This document shows positions 18,206 through 27,661 of a DNA stretch of 64,000 nt, piece by piece (within the stretch, counting starts at the first letter, position 1; each line of letters starts with the position of its first letter). Location of the stretch: assembly GCF_002155265.1 (NCBI RefSeq), contig NZ_CP021251.1:1984001-2048000 (forward strand). Reading direction: 5' to 3'. A model generated the notes under the pieces. That model saw nothing but the letters and a program-made list of their open reading frames with translations. It made no database searches and was not told the origin of the DNA. Origin of the DNA: Corynebacterium pseudotuberculosis. GTDB taxonomy: Bacteria > Actinomycetota > Actinomycetes > Mycobacteriales > Mycobacteriaceae. A program made the translations under genes and the position numbers.

Positions 18206-19021
18206 ATGGCTAATCACGTCGACCGCGATACAAAACTGTGTATTTCCCTCGCTGCGCGCCCGTCTCATCACGGCGTACGATTCCACAACTGGCTCTACGA
18301 GCGGTTGGGGTTGAACTTTGTGTATAAAGCGATAGCACCTTTAGATATCACCGCTGCTGTGGCCGGCATCCGAGGTCTTGATATTCGTGGGGCCGGTGTT
18401 TCTATGCCGTATAAACAAGACGTCATTCCGCTTATTGACTCGCTCCATCCCTCCGCCGAGCGCATCAACGCGGTTAATACCATCGTCAATAACGACGGCG
18501 TTCTTACCGGCTATAACACCGACTATGTGGCGGTCGCGTCTTTGCTCCGTTCGCATGAAGTTTCTCCCACTTTATCCGTGGCTGTCCGGGGCTCTGGCGG
18601 TATGGCTAACGCTGTTGTCGCCGCTCTTGCCGATCACGGCCTAGTGGGCACTGTGGTCGCGCGTAATGCGGTCACAGGTGAGGCTCTCGCACAGCAATAT
18701 GGATGGAGCTATGCAGAAAGTGTTCCGCACAATAGCGAGATGTTGGTTAATGTGACCCCCTTGGGAATGACGGGCAGTGATCAAGATGCCCAAGCTTTTA
18801 CTGATGAAGAGATTAACGCTGCCTCTCTCATCTTTGATGTTGTCGCTTACCCTATTGAGACGCCTCTTGTGCTTGCTGCCCAGCGACTAGGAAAGCGAGT
18901 AATCAACGGCGGCGAAGTCGTTGCGCTTCAGGCTGCCGAGCAGTTCGCTCTGTATACAGGAATCCAGCCAAGCTCGGCGGATGTTGCAGAAGCCGAACGG
19001 TACGCGCAGTCTCCTGCCTGA
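18206..19021 (+). CDS. aroE: Shikimate 5-dehydrogenase-like protein
   Basis: About 271 residues. The N-terminal substrate domain has GAGVSMPYKQDVIPLID with the catalytic Lys, and AERINAVNTIVNNDGVLTGYNTDY with the catalytic Asp. The NAD(P) domain has GSGGMANAVVAAL where AroE usually has GAGGAA, and later NVTPLGM. Reduction of 3-dehydroshikimate or a related quinate/shikimate reaction is likely; corynebacteria carry several AroE paralogues, so this may not be the biosynthetic one. ATG 18206 with the TACAGT box is taken as the start; the upstream frame would run into the esterase gene. Confidence 0.82.
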   Translation: MANHVDRDTKLCISLAARPSHHGVRFHNWLYERLGLNFVYKAIAPLDITAAVAGIRGLDIRGAGVSMPYKQDVIPLIDSLHPSAERINAVNTIVNNDGVLTGYNTDYVAVASLLRSHEVSPTLSVAVRGSGGMANAVVAALADHGLVGTVVARNAVTGEALAQQYGWSYAESVPHNSEMLVNVTPLGMTGSDQDAQAFTDEEINAASLIFDVVAYPIETPLVLAAQRLGKRVINGGEVVALQAAEQFALYTGIQPSSADVAEAERYAQSPA

Positions 19022-19200
19022 TGTCTTTTTAAGCACGTCGTGTCCTTTGGCTCGCTGCTTCAGCCGCGACCAGATAACAGTTTCTGTTCCAATTGTGGCT
19101 ATATCGTGACCTAGTTTTTGGAACATCTTGCTGCGCTGGTCGTTAAAAACAATGAATACTGATACGTATTTCACCCATGATATCGTAAGGATTGGAATCA
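19022..19200. other. Spacer between aroE and the EcsC-like gene
   Basis: About 180 bases with no supportable gene. The 3' end carries AAGGA at 19187-19191, the ribosome binding site for the ATG at 19201. No clear terminator was seen. Confidence 0.4.
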
Positions 19201-20028
19201 ATGGGAATTGTGAACAAAGCCATTACTTCTGTAACCGATAAGATGCTGTTCAGGGGTAAAGATAACGACCAGCCGATCACTGATACGTATGGCTCCGATC
19301 CCCAAGCCTTGGCCAGCGAGGCGGGTCCGGCAGGACGCATCCTTATCAAGACCCTCGATAAAGCTGTTCATTTACAATCCTCAGCTATTACGGGCTATGT
19401 GGATTGGCTGCGTTCCCGCAACCCTGAGGCGAGTCCCCAAGAAATTCAGCGCCTCATGGACAAGCACTTTATGAGACTTGCTACTGGAACAGGTGCCGGA
19501 GCAGGCACTGCATCTGCTATTCCGGGTATCGGCTTTATTACTGGAGCGGTAGCCGTCAGCGCCGAATCGCTCGTCTTCCTAGACGCAGCCGCTTTCTACA
19601 CTGTTGCATCTGCTTACTTGCGCGGCGGCGAGATCCGCGATCCTGAACGTCGCAAAGCTCTTATCCTTGTAGCAATACTGGGTTCTGCTGGTTCTGCGCT
19701 TGCCGACGCCTCCATCAACGCTAATAATTCCGTCGCCGCAATCTCTCGGCTATCCGTGCGCAACCTAGGAGAAGTTAATAACCAGTTACTGCGATTGGCT
19801 CTTAAACAGGTATCCAAACGCATCAAGACAGCATGGATCGGAAAGATCATGCCTATGGGCGTGGGGGCAGTCATAGGCACCGTGGCCAATCGCAAACTTG
19901 CGTCCAAAGTGGTAAAAAACACCAATGAGTCACTGGGGCCGCTCCCCACGGCTTTTAGTTCCCCTGCTCCAAGCAAAGATTCAGTTCCAGAACCCACAGA
20001 GATTGCAGCTGCGGCGTTGAAGGACTAA
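19201..20028 (+). CDS. EcsC-like / hydrophobic-core protein
   Basis: About 275 residues. The centre is a Gly/Ala-rich hydrophobic region (ATGTGAGAGTASAIPGIGF, ITGAVAVSAESLVFLDAAAFYTV) of the kind seen in EcsC-like proteins, followed by a second Gly-rich hydrophobic stretch (IMPMGVGAVIGTVANRKLA). Function unknown. A TTG at 19192 is in frame, but AAGGA nine bases before ATG 19201 marks the start. It lies 21 bases before the ABC exporter gene and may be cotranscribed with it. Confidence 0.65.
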   Translation: MGIVNKAITSVTDKMLFRGKDNDQPITDTYGSDPQALASEAGPAGRILIKTLDKAVHLQSSAITGYVDWLRSRNPEASPQEIQRLMDKHFMRLATGTGAGAGTASAIPGIGFITGAVAVSAESLVFLDAAAFYTVASAYLRGGEIRDPERRKALILVAILGSAGSALADASINANNSVAAISRLSVRNLGEVNNQLLRLALKQVSKRIKTAWIGKIMPMGVGAVIGTVANRKLASKVVKNTNESLGPLPTAFSSPAPSKDSVPEPTEIAAAALKD

Positions 20029-20049
20029 CGCACAAAGGACCCCGCTACG

Positions 20050-23000
20050 ATGACGCCCAACGTTGGCCGCACTCTCCTAGCCACGTTGTGGCGTCAACCT
20101 GTTGTTGTCATTGCGGCGATCCTTTCGACTGCGTTGACTACACTTTTTGACGCCACCATCCCCCTCCTAGCCGGCTCCGCCGTCGATGCGGCTACAGGCT
20201 CCTCACGGCATTCAGTGACTGTGGTCGTATGGGCATTGGTCATCGTGGCGATAGCTCGTTATGCGTTTCAATTTGGCCGCCGTTATCTCGCAGGAGTTCT
20301 GTCCAACACTTTCCAACACGATCTCCGCATCGATGTTCTGCGATCATTGCAGCTTCTCGACGGCCCCCGGCAAGACCAACTCATCACAGGACAGATAGTT
20401 TCTCGATCCATCTCGGATCTCAACCTCGTGCAAGCCATGGTGGCCATGTTCCCTATCCTTCTTGGCCACTTTCTTAAAATAGCCATTACATTAATCATCC
20501 TGGCATGGATTAACCCGTGGTTGATGCTTATCGCTATCATCTCCATCCCGCCACTGGTTTGGTTGTCTCTCCGATCTCGCTCCACGCTTTTTGCTGCTAC
20601 CTGGTCAGCGCAACAGGCTGTAGCTAACTTAGCCACTCACATAGAAGAAACAATCACGGGTATCCGCGTAGTCAAAGCCTTTGTGCAAGAAGGCCGAGAA
20701 CTCACCACTCTAGATTCACTGAGTAGGAGGGTGTATGCCGAGCAAATGCGCTCCGCCCGCTTAACTGCTCGCTTTAAACCACTCGTTCAGCAACTTCCCA
20801 ACATTGCATTAGTAGTGGGCATTGGTCTCGGTGGTTTCCTAGCATTACGCGGACACATCACTATCGGGTCTTTCCTTGCGTTTAGCGCTTATTTAACTTC
20901 TCTCACCGCAGTTGTGTCCATGCTTGCCGGGATAGTGATTCAAGTTCAGCTTGGGCTTAGCTCTTTTGGTCGAGTAATGGACGTTATCAACCTAAAGCCC
21001 GCGTACCCAGACCCGGACCATCCTAGCGATATCCCTGAAGGCCCCTTGGAGATAGAGTGTGATTCCGTTAGCTTCGACGGAGTACTGAAAGATTTTTCTT
21101 TATCTGTATCCCCTGGAGAGACAATATCTTTAGTCGGTCCTCCGGGATCCGGCAAGACGATGCTTGTCCAACTCCTCACAGGTTTTTATAGACCAAACTC
21201 CGGGGCTCTGCGAGTAGGAGGCGTAGATTATGCCACTATCTCTCGTTCAGACCTCCGCGCCGCCATAGGCTGTGTCTTTGATGATCCTTTCTTATATTCT
21301 GCGAGCATACGTGACAACATCGACATGGGTCGTGGATTAAGCGACGCAGACATTTTTCAAGCGATTCAGTGGGCTCAAGCGAAAGATTTTATTTCCGCGC
21401 TGCCTCAAGGTATTGATCAGGTTGTCGGCGAACGTGGTCTGACGTTATCGGGCGGACAACGGCAACGCATCGCGATAGCACGAGCTTTGGCTACCCGTCC
21501 ACGCATACTCATTTTCGACGATGCCACGTCAGCCGTCGATGCGTCTACAGAACGTGCGATCTTTCGTGCCATCCATTCTGAGCTACCAGACACCACTATT
21601 CTCACAGTGGCTCATCGACATTCCACTCTGACCTTTTCTGACCGCATTGCGCTCGTGGAGGATGGACGAGTTACGCGAGTAGGAGATGGGGAGGAAATGC
21701 GTGAGGATCCGCAGTTTGCTCATTTGATGGACCTCTCCTCTCCTACGGACAAAAGCGACGGAGACGGCGGCAGTGTTCCTTTTGATTCCGGGGTTGAGCC
21801 TCCCTGGGATAGATTGTGGCCAGCTTCTACGACAGAGACGGACGCTCGTTTAACAATGAGCTCCTCGACCATTCGCGCCGCCGCTTCTTCGGCCGGAGCT
21901 AAAACAGGAGGTAGAGGGGGAAGGTCTGCTGCAGCGTCTATGCCGGCTACCCCAGAGCTGCTTGCGCGAGTTGATGCGTTACCTCGGGCGTCGGAAAGCC
22001 CCGGCCCACCTCCTACGGGAGAACTGCGACGTGTGTCCGCGCATCAGCTTTTCGGATCGGTGCGGTTGCTTATTCTTCTTGTCATCGGTCTTTATGTTGT
22101 TGGGGTTGCTGCGGGTCTTGCTATTCCAACATTGGTGCGTCGAGCCATCGACGACGGCGTAACCAAGAGCAACGCAGGCGTACTCTGGGAGATCATCGCC
22201 ATCGGTCTCACGGTTGTAGTTATTGCGTGGTTAGCCGACATAGCCACCACGGTCCTTACTGCGCGCACGGGTGAACGTCTTCTGTATCACCTCAGGGTTC
22301 GTTCCTACTCCCACTTACAAAAACTGGGGATGGATTATTACGAAACCACTATGTCGGGGACCATCATGACGAGAATGACCACCGACATCGACGCGCTCAA
22401 CACCTTTCTGCAGAATAGTTTGGCCCAAACTGTCGTTTCAGTAACCACACTGGTAGGAATCCTCGTGTTATTGGGGTTTACCAGCGTCCCACTCTTCCTC
22501 ATCGCGTTAGTAGGAGTGCCGGTGGTCGCCGTCGCCACGTTTTTCTTTCGACGTCTTTCATCGCGGCTATACAGCACAGCCCGCGAGGAAATCAGCAGTG
22601 TTAACGCCCTGTTTCAGGAATCCATGAATGGCCTCAAGACCGCTCAAATGACGGGCATGCAGGAGTACACCATCCGGCGCTTCACTCGCCGCGCAGCAGC
22701 CTATCGACGCACCCGTATCCAGGCGCAAACGGCCGTTGCCGTATATTTCCCTGGGATCAATGCGATCAGCGAACTCTTACAAGCGACGGTTCTTGCAGTA
22801 GGCACACAGCTTGTTATTAGTGGACAGATCAAGGCCGGAGTACTTGTTGCCTTCCTGCTCTACTTGGATAGGCTTTACACGCCCATCCAGCATTTGTCTC
22901 AGGTCTTTGATTCCTATCAGCAAGCCCAAGTTGGCCTTCGCCGTATCTCCAGTCTTCTTTCTACAAAGCCAACCGTATCAGTAGGAGGAAACCAAAAGGT

Positions 23001-23745
23001 TGAGGCGGCCGGGCCAATCGAATTCTCTGGCGTCTCTTTCTCCTACTCACCAAATACTGAAGCCCTAAATAATTTCAGTGCTCGATTTGAGCCCGGAAGC
23101 ACAGTGGCTGTGGTAGGTCCAACCGGAGCTGGGAAATCCACAGCCATCAAATTGGTGGAGCGATTTTATGATCCCACTCGAGGATCCATATCTTCCTCGG
23201 GAACTGATCTGCGGGAACTTCCCATCAACCAATGGCGGCAACACGTGGGATTTGTTCCACAAGAAGCACATCTCTTTGCCGGAACAGTTGCCGATAACAT
23301 TGCATATGGGTGTCCCGAGGCTTCCAGAGAAGAGATCACCGACGCAGCACGGCGTGTTGGGGCGCTCACTGCAATTGCTGCCATCACAGGAGGTTTCAAC
23401 GCCCGCGTAGGAGAACGAGGACGTGGGTTATCGTCTGGACAGCGTCAGCTCATTGCACTTGCTCGCGCAGAGATGATCACGCCTGATGTTTTGCTTCTCG
23501 ACGAAGCAACCGCAACGTTAGATCCAGCGACGGAGGCGACGATCCTGAAAGCGTCGGAACGCCTTACCCGTAATCGAACTTCCGTTATCATCGCGCATCG
23601 CCTTGCTACAGCAGCGAAGGCCGACCGAATACTAGTCGTTGACAAGGGCACAATTGTGGAGGAAGGGACCCACGATCAACTCCGCACTTTTGGGGGTATT
23701 TACTCTAGAATGTGGGCGCATGGAGAAGGAGGATTGCGCAGTTAG
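20050..23745 (+). CDS. Fused two-half ABC exporter with one degenerate ATP site
   Basis: 1231 residues arranged TMD-NBD-TMD-NBD: two complete type-IV exporter halves fused by a Ser/Pro/Gly-rich linker at about residues 570-660. NBD1 has Walker A GPPGSGKT, signature LSGGQ, and Walker B ILIFDDATSAVD with Asp in place of the catalytic Glu. NBD2 has GPTGAGKST, LSSGQRQ and LLLDEATATLD with the normal Glu. One catalytic and one degenerate site is the hallmark of heterodimeric exporters; here both partners are one chain. Substrate is unknown (drug or lipid export are family options). It sits upstream of odhA, as in related corynebacteria. Confidence 0.92.
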   Translation: MTPNVGRTLLATLWRQPVVVIAAILSTALTTLFDATIPLLAGSAVDAATGSSRHSVTVVVWALVIVAIARYAFQFGRRYLAGVLSNTFQHDLRIDVLRSLQLLDGPRQDQLITGQIVSRSISDLNLVQAMVAMFPILLGHFLKIAITLIILAWINPWLMLIAIISIPPLVWLSLRSRSTLFAATWSAQQAVANLATHIEETITGIRVVKAFVQEGRELTTLDSLSRRVYAEQMRSARLTARFKPLVQQLPNIALVVGIGLGGFLALRGHITIGSFLAFSAYLTSLTAVVSMLAGIVIQVQLGLSSFGRVMDVINLKPAYPDPDHPSDIPEGPLEIECDSVSFDGVLKDFSLSVSPGETISLVGPPGSGKTMLVQLLTGFYRPNSGALRVGGVDYATISRSDLRAAIGCVFDDPFLYSASIRDNIDMGRGLSDADIFQAIQWAQAKDFISALPQGIDQVVGERGLTLSGGQRQRIAIARALATRPRILIFDDATSAVDASTERAIFRAIHSELPDTTILTVAHRHSTLTFSDRIALVEDGRVTRVGDGEEMREDPQFAHLMDLSSPTDKSDGDGGSVPFDSGVEPPWDRLWPASTTETDARLTMSSSTIRAAASSAGAKTGGRGGRSAAASMPATPELLARVDALPRASESPGPPPTGELRRVSAHQLFGSVRLLILLVIGLYVVGVAAGLAIPTLVRRAIDDGVTKSNAGVLWEIIAIGLTVVVIAWLADIATTVLTARTGERLLYHLRVRSYSHLQKLGMDYYETTMSGTIMTRMTTDIDALNTFLQNSLAQTVVSVTTLVGILVLLGFTSVPLFLIALVGVPVVAVATFFFRRLSSRLYSTAREEISSVNALFQESMNGLKTAQMTGMQEYTIRRFTRRAAAYRRTRIQAQTAVAVYFPGINAISELLQATVLAVGTQLVISGQIKAGVLVAFLLYLDRLYTPIQHLSQVFDSYQQAQVGLRRISSLLSTKPTVSVGGNQKVEAAGPIEFSGVSFSYSPNTEALNNFSARFEPGSTVAVVGPTGAGKSTAIKLVERFYDPTRGSISSSGTDLRELPINQWRQHVGFVPQEAHLFAGTVADNIAYGCPEASREEITDAARRVGALTAIAAITGGFNARVGERGRGLSSGQRQLIALARAEMITPDVLLLDEATATLDPATEATILKASERLTRNRTSVIIAHRLATAAKADRILVVDKGTIVEEGTHDQLRTFGGIYSRMWAHGEGGLRS

Positions 23746-23815
23746 ACGCCTTTATGCGGTGAAGTTTCTAGCTGTTTCCTCCCAATAACGAAAAACTTTC
23801 CTGTGGATTTCGTCG

Positions 23816-23844
23816 TTGAGAGGAGAAACCGGTTAGCCTATATA
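23816..23844 (+). promoter_or_regulatory. Sigma-A type promoter of odhA
   Basis: TTGAGA (23816-23821) and TATATA (23839-23844) are separated by exactly 17 bases, giving a start site near 23851 and a short 5' leader before odhA. It lies in the 143-base gap after the ABC exporter gene. This is the best consensus match in the window. Confidence 0.7.
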
Positions 23845-23888
23845 AAAGCTATTACAGTGTGAATAGACGTAAGTAATCTCACAAAGAA

Positions 23889-26800
23889 ATGAGGCGAGCA
23901 CCTGCAGTGAGCAGCGCTAGTACTTTCGGCCAGAATGATTGGCTGGTAGACGAGATGTTCCAGCAGTTCCAGAAGGATCCGCAATCCGTAGATAAGGAAT
24001 GGCGCGAACTTTCTGAAGAGCAGGGTGCACCCAAGAAATCGGGCACTCCCATAGAGAACACGTCCACTCAGCCCACAGCTTCGGCATACAAACCCACCGA
24101 AGTAGCAGCTAAGAGCGAAAATAAACCCGCCCAGTCGGCTGCTAAAACTCCTAAGCCCGAGAAAAAAGTGAAGAAAACTCAACCTTCCCCCCTGGAACGC
24201 GCAGGTGAGATGCCCCAAGCCGGAGAACAAACGCTCAAGGGCATTTACAAGGCCATTGCCAAGAATATGGATGAATCGCTCGCGGTTCCCACGGCAACCT
24301 CGGTTCGCGATATGCCGGTCAAGCTCATGTTTGAAAACCGAGCAATCATTAATGAGCACTTAAAGCGCACCAAGGGCGGAAAAGTCTCGTTCACACACAT
24401 CATCGGTTATGCAGTGGTCAAGGCGACCATGGCTCACCCCGATATGAACAACTATTACTCAGTTGTTGATGGCAAGCCCACGATCCATACACCTGAGCAC
24501 ATCAACATGGGTCTAGCCATCGATGTGCAGCAGAAAAACGGCACTCGTGCGCTCGTCGTAGCGGCTATCAAGGAAGCAGAAAAACTCTCCTTCTCTGAGT
24601 TTGTAGCCAAATATGAGGACATCGTCGCACGCTCTCGCGTGGGCAAACTCACCATGGATGATTACTCCGGTGTGACAATCTCGCTGACTAACCCCGGTGG
24701 AATCGGTACCCGCCATTCTGTGCCTCGACTTACTCAAGGACAAGGCGCGATCATTGGCGTTGGGTCAATGGACTATCCAGCCGAATTCGCAGGAGCTTCC
24801 CAAGATCGACTCGCTGATCTTGGCGTGGGCAAGCTGGTGACTATTACGTCCACATACGATCACCGCATCATCCAGGGCGCTGAGTCCGGAGAATTCCTCC
24901 GCACCTTGAGTCAGCTATTCATCGACGATGCATTCTGGGACAGCATCTTTAAGTCCGTAGGAATCCCGTACTCCCCTATGCGCTGGGCGCAGGATCTTCC
25001 TAACACAGGCATAGACAAGAACACTCGCGTCATGCAGCTCATTGAGGCATATCGTTCCCGCGGTCACCTCATCGCAGACACCAACCCATTGCGTTGGCAG
25101 CAGCCGGGTATGCCGATACCAGATCACCGTGACCTAGATATCGCTACTCACGGACTCACGTTGTGGGATCTTGACCGAACCTTCAACGTTGGCGGCTTCG
25201 ACGGCAAGGAATGCATGACCCTGCGTGAGGTGCTCGGTAAGCTACGCACCGCATACACGCTCAAAGTTGGTTCCGAATACACGCATATCCTCGATCGCGA
25301 CGAACGGCTTTGGCTTCAAGATCGCATTGAGACCGGCATGCCTAAATTCACGCAGCCAGAGCAGAAATACATCCTGCAGCAGCTTAATGCGGCACAAGCC
25401 TTTGAGGACTTCCTACAAACCAAGTACGTCGGGCAAAAACGCTTCTCTCTTGAAGGCGCAGAAGCCCTCATCCCGCTCATGGATTCCGCCATCGACACAG
25501 CTGCCGGACAGGGCCTGGATGAAGTCGTTATCGGTATGCCACACCGCGGACGGCTCAACGTCCTAGTCAACGTAGTTGGAAAACCACTCGCGACTGTCTT
25601 TACCGAATTTGAAGGCCACATCGAGCCTAAGTCTGCCGGTGGCTCAGGTGACGTCAAATATCACCTCGGCGCAGAGGGCAATCATATTCAGATGTTCGGC
25701 GACAACGAGATCAAGGTCTCACTTGCTGCTAACCCCTCGCATCTCGAGGCCGTCGATCCAGTTCTGGAGGGAATCGCCCGCGCTAAGCAGGACATCCTAG
25801 ACAAAGGCAAGGACGGGTACACCGTCATGCCAATAATGCTCCACGGTGATGCAGCTTTTGCTGGACTTGGCATTGTTCAAGAAACCCTGAACCTTGCCCA
25901 GCTGCGTGGTTACACAGTCGGCGGCACTGTTCACATCGTTGTGAACAACCAAATCGGTTTTACAACCACACCGGATTCTGCGCGTTCCAGTCACTATGCC
26001 ACTGACTTGGCCAAGGCTTATGGCTGCCCGGTCTTCCACGTTAATGGCGACGACCCCGAGGCAGTCGTATGGGTAGGCAAGCTAGCCACCGAGTACCGTC
26101 GCGAATTTGGAAAAGACGTCTTCATCGATATGATCTCCTATCGTCGACGCGGGCACAATGAAGCCGACGATCCCTCGATGACGCAACCTGAGATGTACAA
26201 GCTTATCGGCGCTCGTAAGACCGTCCGTGAACAGTACAAGGAGAACCTTCTCGGCCGAGGTGAGCTCACGGCTGAAGACGCAGAAAAAGTTCAGCGTGAC
26301 TTCCATGACCAGATGGAATCCATCTTCAACGACGTCAAAGAATCCGAGAAGAAGCCCTTCAAAACGCAATCAGGGATTACCTCTTCTCAGCAAGTCCCTC
26401 ATGGTCTGGAAACCAACATCTCGCGTGAAGACCTTATGGAGATTGCACAGGCCTATGCCACCGCACCAGAAGGCTTTGAATTCCACCCACGCGTGGCACC
26501 AGTGGCCCAAAAGCGTCTTTCCTCGGCACAAAACGGCGGAATCGACTGGGGTTGGGCCGAGCTCATCGCTCTCGGTTCTCTCGCTGCAGCCGGAAAGTTC
26601 GTGCGGTTGACGGGTGAAGACTCTCGACGCGGAACCTTCACTCAGCGCCACGCGGTCGTCTCCGATCCGCGCAATGGCACAGAGTTCAACGGGCTGAATG
26701 AGCTCGCCGAGCGCAAGGGCAACGGCGGCAAGTTCCTCGTCTATAACTCCGCCCTTACCGAATATGCAGGTATGGGTTTTGAATATGGTTACTCCGTAGG

Positions 26801-27593
26801 AAACGGGGAAGCCATAGTCGCATGGGAAGCCCAATTCGGCGATTTTGCTAACGGCGCACAAACCATCATCGATGAGTACGTTTCTTCAGGTGAAGCAAAG
26901 TGGGGTCAAAAATCCTCATTGATCCTCCTACTCCCGCACGGTTACGAGGGCCAGGGGCCGGATCACTCTTCTGCTCGCATCGAGCGCTACCTACAGCTCA
27001 GCGCTGAAGGAACTATGACGGTAGCTCAGCCGACCACCCCGGCTAATTACTTCCACCTCTTGCGTCGCCACGCACTGGGCGGGCTGAAACGTCCATTGAT
27101 CGTGTTTAGCCCCAAGTCCATGCTGCGTATGAAGACTGCCACCTCTGATGTTTCCGACTTCACCGAGGTAAAGAAGTTCCAGTCGGTCATCAATGACCCG
27201 CGTTTTGCTGAGGGCAATCTTGATCCTTCCAAGGTCAAGAAGATCATGTTGGTCTCGGGCAAACTCTACTATGATCTGGCCAAGCGTGCGGAAAAGGACA
27301 AGCGCGAAGACGTGGCAATCGTCCGCATCGAAATGCTGCATCCAATACCGTTCAATCGTCTCCGCGACGCATTCAACTACTATCCGAATGCCAACGAGAT
27401 TCGTTTCTGCCAGGATGAACCTGCCAACCAGGGACCGTGGCCTTTCCTTCACGAACACCTGCCAGAGCTCATTCCTGATATGCCGCCGATGAAGCGCGTC
27501 TCTCGTCGTGCCCAGGCATCAACGGCAACGGGGCTGAACAAAGTCCATGCAGTGGAACAAAGCCAACTTCTCGACGAAGCATTCGCCGACTAG
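23889..27593 (+). CDS. odhA: 2-oxoglutarate dehydrogenase E1 with fused acyltransferase domain
   Basis: 1234 residues, the actinobacterial OdhA/Kgd arrangement. It has a short E1 N-terminal helix (FGQNDWLVDEMFQQFQ), an Ala/Pro/Lys linker, a succinyltransferase-like E2 domain without a lipoyl domain (about residues 110-360, including YDHRIIQGAESGEFL), then full thiamin-dependent E1: PHRGRLNVLVNV, GDAAFAGLGIVQETLNL with a downstream VVNNQIGFTT, and HSSARIERYLQL. It catalyses oxidative decarboxylation of 2-oxoglutarate in the TCA cycle; in corynebacteria the complex is mixed with pyruvate dehydrogenase and inhibited by the FHA protein OdhI. Initiation may be at GTG 23907 (VSSASTFGQ) rather than ATG 23889. 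Confidence 0.97.
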   Translation: MRRAPAVSSASTFGQNDWLVDEMFQQFQKDPQSVDKEWRELSEEQGAPKKSGTPIENTSTQPTASAYKPTEVAAKSENKPAQSAAKTPKPEKKVKKTQPSPLERAGEMPQAGEQTLKGIYKAIAKNMDESLAVPTATSVRDMPVKLMFENRAIINEHLKRTKGGKVSFTHIIGYAVVKATMAHPDMNNYYSVVDGKPTIHTPEHINMGLAIDVQQKNGTRALVVAAIKEAEKLSFSEFVAKYEDIVARSRVGKLTMDDYSGVTISLTNPGGIGTRHSVPRLTQGQGAIIGVGSMDYPAEFAGASQDRLADLGVGKLVTITSTYDHRIIQGAESGEFLRTLSQLFIDDAFWDSIFKSVGIPYSPMRWAQDLPNTGIDKNTRVMQLIEAYRSRGHLIADTNPLRWQQPGMPIPDHRDLDIATHGLTLWDLDRTFNVGGFDGKECMTLREVLGKLRTAYTLKVGSEYTHILDRDERLWLQDRIETGMPKFTQPEQKYILQQLNAAQAFEDFLQTKYVGQKRFSLEGAEALIPLMDSAIDTAAGQGLDEVVIGMPHRGRLNVLVNVVGKPLATVFTEFEGHIEPKSAGGSGDVKYHLGAEGNHIQMFGDNEIKVSLAANPSHLEAVDPVLEGIARAKQDILDKGKDGYTVMPIMLHGDAAFAGLGIVQETLNLAQLRGYTVGGTVHIVVNNQIGFTTTPDSARSSHYATDLAKAYGCPVFHVNGDDPEAVVWVGKLATEYRREFGKDVFIDMISYRRRGHNEADDPSMTQPEMYKLIGARKTVREQYKENLLGRGELTAEDAEKVQRDFHDQMESIFNDVKESEKKPFKTQSGITSSQQVPHGLETNISREDLMEIAQAYATAPEGFEFHPRVAPVAQKRLSSAQNGGIDWGWAELIALGSLAAAGKFVRLTGEDSRRGTFTQRHAVVSDPRNGTEFNGLNELAERKGNGGKFLVYNSALTEYAGMGFEYGYSVGNGEAIVAWEAQFGDFANGAQTIIDEYVSSGEAKWGQKSSLILLLPHGYEGQGPDHSSARIERYLQLSAEGTMTVAQPTTPANYFHLLRRHALGGLKRPLIVFSPKSMLRMKTATSDVSDFTEVKKFQSVINDPRFAEGNLDPSKVKKIMLVSGKLYYDLAKRAEKDKREDVAIVRIEMLHPIPFNRLRDAFNYYPNANEIRFCQDEPANQGPWPFLHEHLPELIPDMPPMKRVSRRAQASTATGLNKVHAVEQSQLLDEAFAD

Positions 27594-27602
27594 CCGCAAA
27601 GC

Positions 27603-27650
27603 ATAAATAAAGGTGTGAAGTACACATTCGTACTTCACACCTTTATTTAT
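27603..27650. terminator. Bidirectional terminator between odhA and the lipoprotein gene
   Basis: A perfect 21-bp inverted repeat (left arm 27603-27623, loop ACATTC, right arm 27630-27650) has an A-rich start and a T-rich end, so it works in both directions between convergent genes. Confidence 0.9.
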
Positions 27651-27661
27651 ATGATCTTGAC

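Noticed and set aside
23846..23882. TGTGA...TCACA upstream of odhA as a GlxR (cAMP receptor) site
   Set aside because: The half-sites are about 16 bases apart; GlxR sites have six.
23838..24359. Open frame of about 173 codons on the minus strand opposite odhA
   Set aside because: Shadow of the odhA coding frame; it has no promoter, ribosome binding site or family resemblance.
26370..27458. Long minus-strand frames opposite the C-terminal half of odhA
   Set aside because: They mirror OdhA codon structure; no family match and no start signal.
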